In this document: one piece after another, positions 7,473 through 15,151 of the stretch
Numbering within the stretch: the first letter of the stretch is position 1
Layout: each line of letters starts with the position of its first letter
Assembly: GCA_949959305.1 (NCBI GenBank)
Contig: CATLJA010000009.1
Span: 1 to 44,017 of the forward strand
Length of the DNA: 44,017 bases
Source: an uncultured Oscillibacter sp.
GTDB taxonomy: Bacteria > Bacillota > Clostridia > Oscillospirales > Oscillospiraceae
Direction of reading: 5' to 3'
The notes under the pieces: generated by a model
What the model was told of the DNA's origin: nothing
Seen by the model: the letters and a program-made list of their open reading frames with translations, nothing else
Database searches by the model: none
Translations under genes and position numbers: made by a program

Positions 7473-7548
7473 GAAAAGCCTCCCGGGAATATCCGGACCC
7501 CCGGCGGCAGATACTTCTAAAATACCATCCCCATAGGAGGAACCGCCT

Positions 7549-8232
7549 ATGATGACCGCCTTTTCCCGCACCGTCATCCTCTATTTCCTTATTATGACCG
7601 GCCTCCGCCTCATGGGCAAGCGGCAGATTGGCGAGCTGGAGCCCGGCGAGCTGGTGCTGACCATGATGATTTCGGACCTGGCCACCGTGCCCATGCAGGA
7701 CTTCGGCATCCCCCTGCTGGCGGGCGTCATCCCCATTTTGACCCTGCTGGCCCTGTCCATGCTCTTGAGCCAGCTGTCCCTGTCCAGCCTCCGCTTCCGC
7801 CGCCTGGCCTGCGGCACGCCCTCCGTCCTCATCCGGGAGGGCGTTCTTCAGCAGGAGTCCATGCGGAAAAACCGCTATACCCTGGACGAGCTGCTGGAGG
7901 AGCTCCGGGGCCAGGGCATCACCGGGGTGGAGGAGGTCAAGTACGCCGTGCTGGAAAACTCCGGGCGCCTCTCCGTCCTTCCCTGGGCCCGGTGCCAGCC
8001 CCCCACGGCGGAGGAGCTTGGGACCGAGGTGAAGGAGGACGTGACTTTGCCGGTGATTCTGGTAAACGACGGCCGCCTCCTCCGGCGGAACCTGCGGGCC
8101 CGGGGGCTGGACGAGCCCTGGCTCCGGGAGGCCCTCCGGAGGGAGGGCCTGACCTCCTATCGGGAGGCGTTTTTGCTGGCCGTGGACGAGGCGGGACGGG
8201 TAACCTGCATAAAAAAGGAGGGCGCGTCATGA
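7549..8232 (+). CDS. DUF421 (YetF family) membrane protein
   Basis: A 227-residue protein with three N-terminal membrane helices (about residues 4-22, 38-50 and 55-75) and a soluble C-terminal domain. Family hallmarks are GLRLMGKRQIGELEPGELVLTMMISDLATVPM, then VLIREGVLQQESMRKNRYTLDELLEELRGQGI and VEEVKYAVLENSGRLSVLP. The biochemical role of YetF proteins is unsettled; paralogues occur in spore formers, some expressed in the forespore. The start follows AGGAGGAACCGCCT. It overlaps the next gene by four bases (ATGA), so the pair is co-translated. Confidence 0.9.
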   Translation: MMTAFSRTVILYFLIMTGLRLMGKRQIGELEPGELVLTMMISDLATVPMQDFGIPLLAGVIPILTLLALSMLLSQLSLSSLRFRRLACGTPSVLIREGVLQQESMRKNRYTLDELLEELRGQGITGVEEVKYAVLENSGRLSVLPWARCQPPTAEELGTEVKEDVTLPVILVNDGRLLRRNLRARGLDEPWLREALRREGLTSYREAFLLAVDEAGRVTCIKKEGAS

Positions 8233-8612
8233 AAAAGGGGCTGCTGATTCCCGCCGCCCTGCTGGCGGCGATTCTGTCCTTCTGCCTTTGGAACAGCGCC
8301 GCCATGGCTTCCCACACCGCCCGCTGGCGGGAGCAGCTGGAGCGGGCGGACCGCCTGGCCCAGGCGGGGGACTGGGACGGAGCCTCCGCCGCCATACGGG
8401 AGGGCTATGCCGCCTGGTCGGCCCGGCAGGCATACCTCCATATTGTCACGAACCACGGGGCCGTGGACAGCGCGGAGGCCATGTACCGCCGCGCCCTGGC
8501 CTTCGCGGAAAGCCGGGAGGACAGCGAGCTCCGGGCGGAGCTGGCGGAGCTCCGGGAGCAGCTGCGGCTGCTGGCGGAGATGGAGGAGTTCAGCGTCAGG
8601 AACGTGCTGTAG
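8229..8612 (+). CDS. DUF4363 family protein, membrane-anchored
   Basis: 127 residues: an N-terminal membrane anchor (KKGLLIPAALLAAILSFCLW) followed by an outside helical domain rich in Arg, Glu and Ala (HTARWREQLERADRLAQAGDWDGASAAIREGYAAW, then SREDSELRAELAELREQLRLLAEME). This matches DUF4363, which commonly follows a DUF421 gene in Clostridia. Its ATG overlaps the DUF421 stop. Function unknown; the fixed pairing suggests a two-protein membrane unit. Confidence 0.8.
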   Translation: MKKGLLIPAALLAAILSFCLWNSAAMASHTARWREQLERADRLAQAGDWDGASAAIREGYAAWSARQAYLHIVTNHGAVDSAEAMYRRALAFAESREDSELRAELAELREQLRLLAEMEEFSVRNVL

Positions 8613-8632
8613 CCCGGGTCCCCGCCAAAGCA

Positions 8633-8665
8633 AAAAGGCCGGAGTGACATTCACCCCGGCCTTTT
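8633..8665. terminator. Bidirectional terminator between DUF4363 gene and ackA
   Basis: AAAAGGCCGG (8633-8642) pairs with CCGGCCTTTT (8656-8665), with an inner GTG/CAC pairing. The A-run on one side and T-run on the other let it serve both converging genes. Confidence 0.88.
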
Positions 8666-8673
8666 CGCGCCTC

Positions 8674-9870
8674 TTACTTCTTCACGATCTCCGCCGTGTC
8701 CATGGCGATCATGAGCTCCTCGTTGGTGGGAATCAGCAGCACCTTCACCTTGGAGCCGGGGGCGGAGATGACGGTCTCCCTGCCCCGGGCCTTGTTGGCC
8801 TCCTCGTCCAGCTTCACGCCCATGAATTCCAGGTCCTCGCAGACCATGGACCGGATGACGTGGTCGTTCTCGCCCACGCCGGCGGTGAAGATGACCGCGT
8901 CCACTCCGCCCATGGCGGCGGCGTAAGCGCCTACGTACTTTTTCACCTCATAGGCAAACTTCCTCTGGGCAAGGGCCGCCTTCTGGTCGCCCTTCCCGGC
9001 GGCGTTCTCCAAATCCCGGAAGTCGGAGCTGACGCAGCTCAGCCCCTCCACGCCGGACTTTTTGTTCAGGGCGTCCAGCATCTCGTCGATGCTCATCCCC
9101 CGCTTGTTCATCTCGTACTGGAGAATGCCCGCGTCCAAGTCGCCGGACCGGGTGCCCATGGGCACGCCCGCCAAAGGCGTGAAGCCCATGGAGGTGTCCA
9201 CGCTTTTGCCGCCGTCCACCGCGGCGATGGAGGAGCCGTTGCCCAGGTGGCAGGAAACCAGCTTGACCTCCTCCGGCTTTTTGCCCAGCATGGCGGCGGC
9301 GCGGCCCGCCACGTACTTGTGGCTGGTGCCGTGGAAGCCGTAGCGCCGGACCTTGTCCTCCTCATACCAGGCGTAGGGCAGGGCGTACATGTACGCCCGG
9401 GGGGGCATGGTCTGGTGGAAGGCGGTGTCGAACACGGCCACCATGGGCACCCCGGGCATGACCTTCCGGCAGGCCCGGATACCCGTCAGGTTGGCGGGGT
9501 TGTGGAGGGGGGCCAGGGGGATGCAGTCCTCAATGGCCTTGAGCACCGCCTCGTCAATCAGCACGGACTTGTTGAACGCCTCGCCGCCGTGGACCACCCG
9601 GTGTCCCACCGCGCCGATTTCGCTCATGGAGGAAATCACGCCGTTGTCCTTGTCCGCCACCGCGTCCAGCACGGCCTGAATGGCCTCGGAATGGGTGGGC
9701 ATGGGAACGTCCACGGCGTCCAGGGTCTTTTTCCCCTCGGCCTTGTAGGTGAATTTTCCGTCGATGCCGATGCGCTCGCACAGGCCCTTGGCCAGCACAG
9801 CGCCGCTCTCCGGGTCCAGAAGCTGATACTTCAAGGAAGAACTTCCCGCGTTGATGACCAGAATGTTCAT
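8674..9870 (-). CDS. ackA: Acetate kinase
   Basis: 398 residues, full length. The enzyme interconverts acetyl phosphate + ADP and acetate + ATP, the last step of acetate fermentation. MNILVINAGSSSLKYQL is the N-terminal signature of the family. HRVVHGG, PLAPLHNPANL, VFDTAFHQTMPP, RRYGFHGTSHKYV and SCHLGNGSSIAAVDGGKSVDTSMGFTPL follow in order, including the catalytic and nucleotide-binding residues. FTAGVGEN is the C-terminal signature. GAGGAGACGG precedes the start. Phosphotransacetylase is not in the window. The gene is transcribed divergently from tmcAL, whose product also consumes acetate. Confidence 0.98.
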   Translation of the reverse strand: MNILVINAGSSSLKYQLLDPESGAVLAKGLCERIGIDGKFTYKAEGKKTLDAVDVPMPTHSEAIQAVLDAVADKDNGVISSMSEIGAVGHRVVHGGEAFNKSVLIDEAVLKAIEDCIPLAPLHNPANLTGIRACRKVMPGVPMVAVFDTAFHQTMPPRAYMYALPYAWYEEDKVRRYGFHGTSHKYVAGRAAAMLGKKPEEVKLVSCHLGNGSSIAAVDGGKSVDTSMGFTPLAGVPMGTRSGDLDAGILQYEMNKRGMSIDEMLDALNKKSGVEGLSCVSSDFRDLENAAGKGDQKAALAQRKFAYEVKKYVGAYAAAMGGVDAVIFTAGVGENDHVIRSMVCEDLEFMGVKLDEEANKARGRETVISAPGSKVKVLLIPTNEELMIAMDTAEIVKK

Positions 9871-9980
9871 GATGACCGTCTCCTCTTTTGGGGGGAAGCC
9901 CTTGCGGGATTCCCGAATTTCATATAATATAGAGCGGCAGGGAAGGGCGGGAAGCCCCGCTTTCCCTGTCCTCCACCTCC

Positions 9981-10008
9981 ATTATACCAGACTTTTCGGG
10001 AGTTACAA
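9981..10008 (-). promoter_or_regulatory. Promoter of ackA
   Basis: Minus strand: TTGTAA (10003-10008), 16 bp, TATAAT (9981-9986). The 110-nt leader contains a GC-rich inverted repeat (AAGCGGGGCTTCCCGC region). A second AT-rich stretch nearer the gene (TATATTATATG, about 9920-9935) could be an extra start. Confidence 0.7.
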
Positions 10009-10061
10009 CCGCTTTTTTACCAAACTGTCACTTTTTTGTCACCACTTCAAGGGGGAATTTT

Positions 10062-11270
10062 ATGGCCGCCGCTGGTATCATTACAGAATACAATCCCCTC
10101 CATATGGGCCACGTCCACCTGATGGCGGAGGCCCGCCGCCTCCTGGGGCCGGACACGGGGATTATCTGCGTTATGAGCGGGTACTATGTCCAGCGGGGGG
10201 ACTTTGCCATAGCCGGCAAGTTCGCCCGGGCCGCCGCCGCCGTGGAGAGCGGGGCGGATTTGGTGCTGGAGCTGCCCGTTCCCTGGGCCCTTTCCTCGGC
10301 GGAGGGCTTCGCCGCCGGGGCCGCGGAGCTTTTGAAAGCCTCCGGGATGGCCACCCATCTCGTCTTCGGCAGCGAGAGCGGCTCCGCCGCGCCCCTGCTC
10401 CGCTGCGCGGAGGCCCTGTGCTCCGAAGACTTCCCCGGCGCGCTCCGCCGGGAGCTGAAAAAAGGCGACAGCTTTCCCGCCGCCCGCCAGCGGGCCGTGG
10501 AGTCCCTGCTCCCCGGGGGGGACGCCCAGGCCCTGGCCCGGCCCAACGACACGCTGGGCGTGGAGTACTGCAAGGCCCTCCGGGGCAGCGGCGTCCGCCC
10601 CCTCGCCGTCCCCCGCCGGGGGGCGGGGCATGACAGCGAAACCGCCGGGAGCGGCTTCGTTTCCTCCTCCGCCATCCGGGCCCTGCTCCGGCGGGGAGAG
10701 GAGGAGCGGGCCCTCTCCCTCATGGCCCCCGCCATGGCGGCGGCGTACCGGGAGGAGCGGGCCGCGGGCCGGGCCCCCGCCGGGCTCTGGAACTGCGAGC
10801 GGGCGGTGCTGGCCCGGCTCCGCTTTCTGGAGGAGGCGGACTGGGCCGCCCTGGATTTGGGAAACGAGGGCCTGTACCGCCGCTTTGCCCGGGCCGCCGG
10901 CTCCGCCGCGTCCCTGGCGGAGCTGCTGGAAGCCGTGAAAACGAAACGCTACCCCCTGGCCCGGCTCCGCCGGACGGCGCTCCGGGCCTATCTGGGACTG
11001 CCCCCCGCTCCGCCGGAGCGCCCCGCCTATCTGCGGGTCCTGGCGGCCAACCAACGGGGGACGGCCCTGCTGGCCGGGATGCGGAAAACCGCCGCCCTGC
11101 CGGTTCTGAGCAAGCCCGCCGCCGTGCGCCGCCTGCCGGAGGCCGCCCGCCGCCTTTTTGAGCTGGAGGCCCGGGCAAGCCGCCTCTACGCCCTGGCCTG
11201 CCCCGAGCCCGCCGCCGTCCCGGACGAGTGGCGGACGGGTCCGGTGATTTTCCGGGAGGAGGCGGGCTAA
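10062..11270 (+). CDS. tmcAL: tRNA(Met) cytidine acetate ligase (YlbM family)
   Basis: 402 residues. The family activates acetate with ATP and transfers it to C34 of elongator tRNA-Met, making N4-acetylcytidine in the cytosol. The nucleotidyltransferase core is clear: GIITEYNPLHMGHVHLM carries the HxGH-type motif (HMGH, about residues 14-17). Then come ICVMSGYYVQRGDFAI, LVLELPVPWALSSAEGFA, HLVFGSES and RPNDTLGVEYCKAL, and SSSAIRALLRRG is the second nucleotide-binding motif. AAGGGGGAA precedes the ATG. The lipoprotein gene follows after 17 bases. Confidence 0.93.
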   Translation: MAAAGIITEYNPLHMGHVHLMAEARRLLGPDTGIICVMSGYYVQRGDFAIAGKFARAAAAVESGADLVLELPVPWALSSAEGFAAGAAELLKASGMATHLVFGSESGSAAPLLRCAEALCSEDFPGALRRELKKGDSFPAARQRAVESLLPGGDAQALARPNDTLGVEYCKALRGSGVRPLAVPRRGAGHDSETAGSGFVSSSAIRALLRRGEEERALSLMAPAMAAAYREERAAGRAPAGLWNCERAVLARLRFLEEADWAALDLGNEGLYRRFARAAGSAASLAELLEAVKTKRYPLARLRRTALRAYLGLPPAPPERPAYLRVLAANQRGTALLAGMRKTAALPVLSKPAAVRRLPEAARRLFELEARASRLYALACPEPAAVPDEWRTGPVIFREEAG

Positions 11271-11287
11271 ACGAAGGAGGAACCCCT

Positions 11288-12139
11288 ATGAGCACCATGA
11301 TTGCGCTGCTTCTGGTCCTGTCCGCCCTGACGGGCTGCGCCGGGGAGTCGCTGGCGAATGTGAAAAACGCCCTGCCGGCCAAGCCCTCTGAGGAGCTTTC
11401 CTGGCAGCTGGACTACAGCACCTATGACGAAGCCTTCATCGACGAGGACGGAAACACCCTGGCCTACTGCCATTACACCGTCCCGGAGCTTCAGGCCGTG
11501 GGGAAGGACGGCGCTGTGGTAACGGAGGCCGCGACCCCGGAGGCGGAGCAAGCGCTGGAGCTGGCGGACGCCTTTAACCGCCGCTTCGCGGACTGGCGGG
11601 CGGACGCGCCCCACATTCGGGAGATTCTGGCCCAGGCTCCGGCGGCCAGCGGCCAGCCCATTGTGGAACAGCTGTCCTGCACGGCCTACCGGACGGGGCG
11701 GCTGGTCAGCGTGTCGGGGGAATACTACAACTATACCGGCGGGGCGCATCCCAACACCATGCTTTTAAGCTGGAACTTTGACCTGGACAGCGGGACCTTC
11801 TTCGAGGCGGAGCTCCTGGAGGAGGACGGCCGGCTGAAGGAGTATGTAACGGGGGAGCTTGTGCGGCAGGCGGAGGAGGAGGCCCTGAAAAACGACCTGC
11901 CTCCCGGCGACTATTTCTGGGAGGACTACGAGGACATTCTGGCGGACTGGTGCAGCTACGCCGTCAGCTTTGACGGGGAGGGCATGACCGTGGGCTTCTC
12001 CCCCTACGAGCTGGCCTGTTACGCCGCCGGGGCGCAGGTGTTCCGCCTGAGCTACGACCAGCTTCGGCCCTACCTGGGCCAGCAGGGGAGGCTGCTGCTG
12101 GGCCTGGAGGAGGAAAGCGGCGGGCAGGCGGCAGACTGA
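11288..12139 (+). CDS. Lipoprotein with DUF3298/RsiV-like domain
   Basis: 283 residues. A short lipoprotein signal (MSTMIALLLVLSALTGCAG, lipid-modified Cys17) is followed by an extracytoplasmic domain. The pattern LSCTAYRTGRLVSVSGEYYNYTGGAHPNTM, then NFDLDSGTFFEAELL and PYELACYAAG, matches DUF4163/DUF3298 proteins: a peptidoglycan-binding-like fold seen in the outside part of anti-sigma factor RsiV. There is no cytoplasmic anti-sigma part here. AAGGAGG lies at the correct distance. Probably co-transcribed with tmcAL and ended by the terminator at 12158-12194. Confidence 0.78.
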   Translation: MSTMIALLLVLSALTGCAGESLANVKNALPAKPSEELSWQLDYSTYDEAFIDEDGNTLAYCHYTVPELQAVGKDGAVVTEAATPEAEQALELADAFNRRFADWRADAPHIREILAQAPAASGQPIVEQLSCTAYRTGRLVSVSGEYYNYTGGAHPNTMLLSWNFDLDSGTFFEAELLEEDGRLKEYVTGELVRQAEEEALKNDLPPGDYFWEDYEDILADWCSYAVSFDGEGMTVGFSPYELACYAAGAQVFRLSYDQLRPYLGQQGRLLLGLEEESGGQAAD

Positions 12140-12157
12140 ATTTCAGAACCACCGGCT

Positions 12158-12194
12158 GAGCCGCCGCCCCGGAGAGGGGCGGCGGCTCTTTTTT
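12158..12194 (+). terminator. Rho-independent terminator
   Basis: GAGCCGCCGCCCC (12158-12170), loop GGAGA, GGGGCGGCGGCTC (12176-12188), then TTTTTT. The following 100 bp up to the opposite gene hold nothing recognisable. Confidence 0.95.
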
Positions 12195-12292
12195 AACGTC
12201 CCTTTTACTTTTTATGTTGCTGGAAGCCGATTTCTGGAATCCTCGTCAAAATAGTCAAACAGCAATTACCCGATGAAGGTAAAATGGAGTTT

Positions 12293-12742
12293 TTAATACC
12301 GCTTTTCCAGCAGCTTGTAAACCACGATTCCGGCGAAAACCTGGAACAGCACGTAGCCCGCCAGAAACAGGATTAGCAGGCGGATGGCGGCTTCCTCCAT
12401 AACGCCCAGCTTCCCCAGGATGGAAAAGACCACTATGGCGGCGCAGGCCAGCAGCATCCCCAGGACATAGGCGATGTGCCCGGACTTGTTCCGCAGCATC
12501 TCCTTCCGTTCGTCACGGAGGTCGATTTGCTCCTCCTCCACGTGCCGCCGCCAGGAGTCCACGGTCTCCAGCTTGGTCCATTTGACGTATTTGCAGATCT
12601 GCACGATGCCCGGCCCGAAAAAGGCGCCGCTGAAGCCGCAGAGCAGACTGTCCAGCGGCGTGTCCCAGAAAATGGCCGCGGCCACGAGGCCGAGGCCCAG
12701 GACAATCATGCCCAGTCCGGTCCAAAGATAGCTCTTTTTCAT
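12293..12742 (-). CDS. Four-helix membrane protein paired with an XRE regulator
   Basis: 149 residues with two helices near the N-terminus (LWTGLGMIVLGLGLVAAAIFW and a GFSGAFFGPGIVQI segment), a charged cytosolic stretch (RRHVEEEQIDLRDERKEMLRNKSG) and two C-terminal helices (IAYVLGMLLACAAIVVFSIL; LLILFLAGYVLFQVFAGIVVY). I do not recognise a named family with certainty. Small membrane proteins in an overlapping operon with a 68-residue XRE regulator are common in Firmicutes. Its ATG overlaps the regulator's stop by four bases, so expression is coupled. Confidence 0.75.
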   Translation of the reverse strand: MKKSYLWTGLGMIVLGLGLVAAAIFWDTPLDSLLCGFSGAFFGPGIVQICKYVKWTKLETVDSWRRHVEEEQIDLRDERKEMLRNKSGHIAYVLGMLLACAAIVVFSILGKLGVMEEAAIRLLILFLAGYVLFQVFAGIVVYKLLEKRY

Positions 12743-12945
12743 TGCTCACCGCCCCTTTCATGAATAAAAATTTCCTCAATAGAGAGTCCGAAAAAGTCCG
12801 AAATGGCAAAGGCCAATTCCAAAGACGGGCTGTAGCGCCCGTTCTCGATGGAGCTGACGGTCTGCCGGGACACCCGGATAGCCCGGGCGAAATCCTCCTG
12901 CTTGAGGCCCCGGCTTTTCCGAAGCTCTTCCACGCGGTTCTTCAT
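12739..12945 (-). CDS. XRE-family transcriptional regulator, 68 aa
   Basis: A single helix-turn-helix domain: NRVEELRKSRGLKQEDFARAIRVSRQTVSSIENGRYSPSLELAFAISDFFGLSIEEIF fills the five-helix Cro/C1-type fold. There is no effector domain, as in the small YozG/YgzD type of regulators. The start has AAAGGAGGCGGCT upstream. Repeated AAGGTTCCTTTACG boxes overlap its promoter, so autoregulation is likely. Confidence 0.92.
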   Translation of the reverse strand: MKNRVEELRKSRGLKQEDFARAIRVSRQTVSSIENGRYSPSLELAFAISDFFGLSIEEIFIHERGGEQ

Positions 12946-12963
12946 AGCCGCCTCCTTTCGTGG

Positions 12964-13064
12964 AAAGGTTCTTTTACGCCCGGAAGCGGCCGCCCCCCCG
13001 CGCGTAAAGGTTCCTTTACCTATACGGTATCACAGCCCGGGCATTTTGTCAAGGTTCCTTTACG
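12964..13064 (-). promoter_or_regulatory. Promoter and repeated operator of the XRE/membrane-protein operon
   Basis: Minus-strand promoter TTGACA (13047-13052), 17 bp, TACCGT (13024-13029). Three copies of one box surround it: AAAGGTTCTTTTACG (from 12964), GTAAAGGTTCCTTTAC (13004-13019, a 7-bp dyad with 2-nt centre just downstream of the -10) and AAGGTTCCTTTACG (from 13051, at the -35). This is the expected layout for an autorepressor. Confidence 0.65.
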
Positions 13065-13215
13065 TATAATTGCGAAAATACGCGGCGGGCCCCTCCCGCG
13101 CGGTTCCGGCGGAGCGGAGCGCCCCTGCAATTTAAAATAGGGCGAGAGCATTTTAGAGATATCGAGAGAAATCATTCGAAATTAAGAGCATTTCCGCCTC
13201 TGTTTAAAAATTCTG

Positions 13216-13244
13216 TTGACATTGCCGGAAAGGCATGGTATAAA
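13216..13244 (+). promoter_or_regulatory. Promoter of rplM-rpsI
   Basis: TTGACA (13216-13221), 17 bp, TATAAA (13239-13244): a near-consensus strong promoter. The AT-rich stretch before it (13140-13215) could act as an UP element. The space between the XRE promoter and this one holds no gene. Confidence 0.88.
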
Positions 13245-13249
13245 TAAGC

Positions 13250-13301
13250 TTGCTCCGCAAGGAGTTCTTACTTTGTTCAACCAATTGGAAACTATATTGA
13301 T
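13250..13301 (+). ncRNA. Candidate L13 leader RNA
   Basis: The transcribed leader contains a small hairpin GCTCC-GCAA-GGAGT (13252-13265) followed by a pyrimidine-rich stretch. Firmicutes rplM-rpsI operons often carry an autoregulatory L13 leader at this position. I assign it from position and one hairpin only. Confidence 0.35.
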
Positions 13302-13313
13302 GGAGGAAAGACC

Positions 13314-13745
13314 ATGTCCACTTTTATGGCAAACAAGGCCAACATTGAGCGCAAGTGGTACATTCTGGACGCCGCCGGAAAGCCCCTGGGCAAGACCGCC
13401 GTCCGGGCCGCCGATCTGCTGCGCGGCAAGAACAAGACCACCTTCACTCCCCATGCCGACTGCGGCGACAACGTGATCATCATCAACGCCGGCAAAGCCG
13501 TCCTTACGGGCAAGAAGGGCGAGCAGAAGATTTACCGCACCCACTCCGGCTGGGTGGGCGGCCTCAAGGAGACCCCCTACCGCATCCTGATGCAGGAGAA
13601 GCCCGAGGTCGCCATGCGGGTGGCCGTCCGGGGCATGATGCCCAAAAACACTGTGGCCAAGGATTCCCTGAAGCGCCTGCACATCTATGCCGGCGCGGAG
13701 CATAAGCAGCAGGCCCAGAAGCCCATCGCCCTGGACGCTGAATAA
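13314..13745 (+). CDS. rplM: 50S ribosomal protein L13
   Basis: 143 residues, normal length. L13 is an early-assembling protein of the large subunit. The sequence has the expected order [28 protein letters not shown], then [30 protein letters not shown] and [38 protein letters not shown] precedes the start. rpsI follows after 14 bases in the standard L13-S9 operon. Confidence 0.98.
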   Translation: MSTFMANKANIERKWYILDAAGKPLGKTAVRAADLLRGKNKTTFTPHADCGDNVIIINAGKAVLTGKKGEQKIYRTHSGWVGGLKETPYRILMQEKPEVAMRVAVRGMMPKNTVAKDSLKRLHIYAGAEHKQQAQKPIALDAE

Positions 13746-13759
13746 GGAGGAGGAAGCGT

Positions 13760-14164
13760 ATGTATCAGTCTAAAAAGCCCTATCTGTACGGCACCGGCCG
13801 CCGGAAGTCCTCCGTCGCCCGCGTCCACCTGTTCCCCGGCGGCACCGGGAGCATCACCATCAACGGCCGCGACATTGACGATTACTTCGGCCTGGAAACC
13901 TTGAAGATGGTCGTCCGCCAGCCCCTGGAGGCCACCGGCAACACCGGCAAGATGGACATTGTGGCCACCGTCTCCGGCGGCGGCGTCACCGGCCAGGCCG
14001 GCGCCCTGCGCCACGGCATCGCCCGGGCCCTGCTGCTGGCCAGCGAGGACAACCGCCCCATCCTGAAGAAGGCCGGGTTTCTCACCCGCGATCCCCGCAT
14101 GAAGGAACGCAAGAAGTACGGCCTCAAGGCCGCCCGCCGCGCGCCCCAGTTCTCCAAGCGCTGA
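13760..14164 (+). CDS. rpsI: 30S ribosomal protein S9
   Basis: 134 residues. The family pattern is complete: [30 protein letters not shown], then [49 protein letters not shown]. The conserved C-terminal SKR tail reaches the P site of the ribosome. AAGGAGGAGGAAGCG precedes the ATG. It ends the L13-S9 operon at the terminator 14193-14226. Confidence 0.98.
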   Translation: MYQSKKPYLYGTGRRKSSVARVHLFPGGTGSITINGRDIDDYFGLETLKMVVRQPLEATGNTGKMDIVATVSGGGVTGQAGALRHGIARALLLASEDNRPILKKAGFLTRDPRMKERKKYGLKAARRAPQFSKR

Positions 14165-14192
14165 GTTTTCAGGCTTACAGCCTATACCGTTC

Positions 14193-14226
14193 AACAGCGG
14201 GACCTCGTCGGAGGTCCCGCTGTTTT
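14193..14226 (+). terminator. Terminator of rplM-rpsI
   Basis: ACAGCGGGACCTC (14194-14206), loop GTCG, GAGGTCCCGCTGT (14211-14223), then TTT. The A side could also serve the converging minus-strand gene. Confidence 0.92.
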
Positions 14227-14231
14227 CCTGC

Positions 14232-14888
14232 TCAGCAAAAGCCCTTGGAGCTGTTCCCCTGGAGAAGGTGTTCGCAGAGTTCCCGCTGCCTGGTGTCATA
14301 GAATTCCATATATTTCAGGGCGTAGATATCGCAGAGGATATAGCGCTGGCGGCCCGTCTGGTAAATGATGAAGTAATCGTTGCCCACCTCGTGGAGAATT
14401 CCCTCCCACACCATGGTGCCCTGGGTGCCGATGAGCAGGGTGGCCGCCACAAAGTTCCCCCGGTTCCGCAGGAGCATGGCCTTCAGAGAGCCCACGAAAG
14501 CCTCGCCGGTGCTGGTTGGGGCCTCGATAATCTCGGCGGGCTGGTGATGCTGGAGGTTCAGCTCCCCGGTGCTTCCGGCGAACTCGTTGTGGGCGGGATG
14601 CCGGTTGGCCGGGCGGACCGCCGGAACGGAGGAGGGCGGATTCTCCGGTGCGGCGGGGCCGGTGGGGGAGGCCGTTCCGGCGGGAAGGGCGGACGCGCCG
14701 CCGGAGGCTTCCGCCGTCCCAGCGTCAGGAGGGAACTGAAAAGCCGGGGGCGCGTCGGCGGGCATGGGCGCGGGAGGATACTGGAACGCCCCGGCCGCTC
14801 CGGCGGCGGCGGAAGCGGCGGACTGCGGGGCGCTGATTTCGGTGGACCAGTCTACCATAGGCTGGGACATACGCTGTGTGTTGGGCAT
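14232..14888 (-). CDS. GerQ-like spore coat protein
   Basis: 218 residues. The N-terminal 130 residues are low-complexity, rich in Pro, Ala and Ser (for example AAGAAGAFQYPPAPMPADAPP). The C-terminal 80 residues (FVGSLKAMLLRNRGNFVAATLLI, WEGILHEVGNDYFIIYQTGRQRYILCDIYALKYMEFYD) have the shape of GerQ, a coat protein cross-linked in Bacillus spores and needed for localising the lytic enzyme CwlJ. GerQ has a similar proline-rich head. I take the ATG at 14888, correctly spaced from AGAGG, rather than a GTG three codons earlier that would sit on the ribosome site. This is the clearest sporulation gene in the window. Confidence 0.72.
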   Translation of the reverse strand: MPNTQRMSQPMVDWSTEISAPQSAASAAAGAAGAFQYPPAPMPADAPPAFQFPPDAGTAEASGGASALPAGTASPTGPAAPENPPSSVPAVRPANRHPAHNEFAGSTGELNLQHHQPAEIIEAPTSTGEAFVGSLKAMLLRNRGNFVAATLLIGTQGTMVWEGILHEVGNDYFIIYQTGRQRYILCDIYALKYMEFYDTRQRELCEHLLQGNSSKGFC

Positions 14889-15025
14889 AATGGACACCTC
14901 TCAAGTTTTATAGTACGCGTCGGTAGGACTGTATAAATTATGTAATCGCTTTTTACCAAAAACGCAGCGGATTGGCGTGCTTGTTCATCAGGAAAACGGA
15001 GCCTCCCCGAAGTACGGCAGATACG

Positions 15026-15065
15026 AAAAAGAAACAGCCGCATGACGCTCTTGCATCATGCGGCT
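15026..15065 (-). terminator. Terminator of the LacI-type regulator gene
   Basis: CAGCCGCATGA (15035-15045) pairs with TCATGCGGCTG (15055-15065). Read on the minus strand it is followed by TTTCTTTTT. The rest of 14889-15151 holds no other gene. Confidence 0.82.
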
Positions 15066-15151
15066 GCCTTCCGCCGGGAAATCTTCTTTATCAGGGTCCC
15101 CTCTGTGCATCCCGCTTTTTCCCTTCCGCCCCTTGCAGGCGGAAATAATCA

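Noticed and set aside
13065..13070. TATAAT on the plus strand near the XRE promoter as a second promoter for rplM
   Set aside because: No -35 at a suitable distance; the consensus promoter at 13216 is far better placed.
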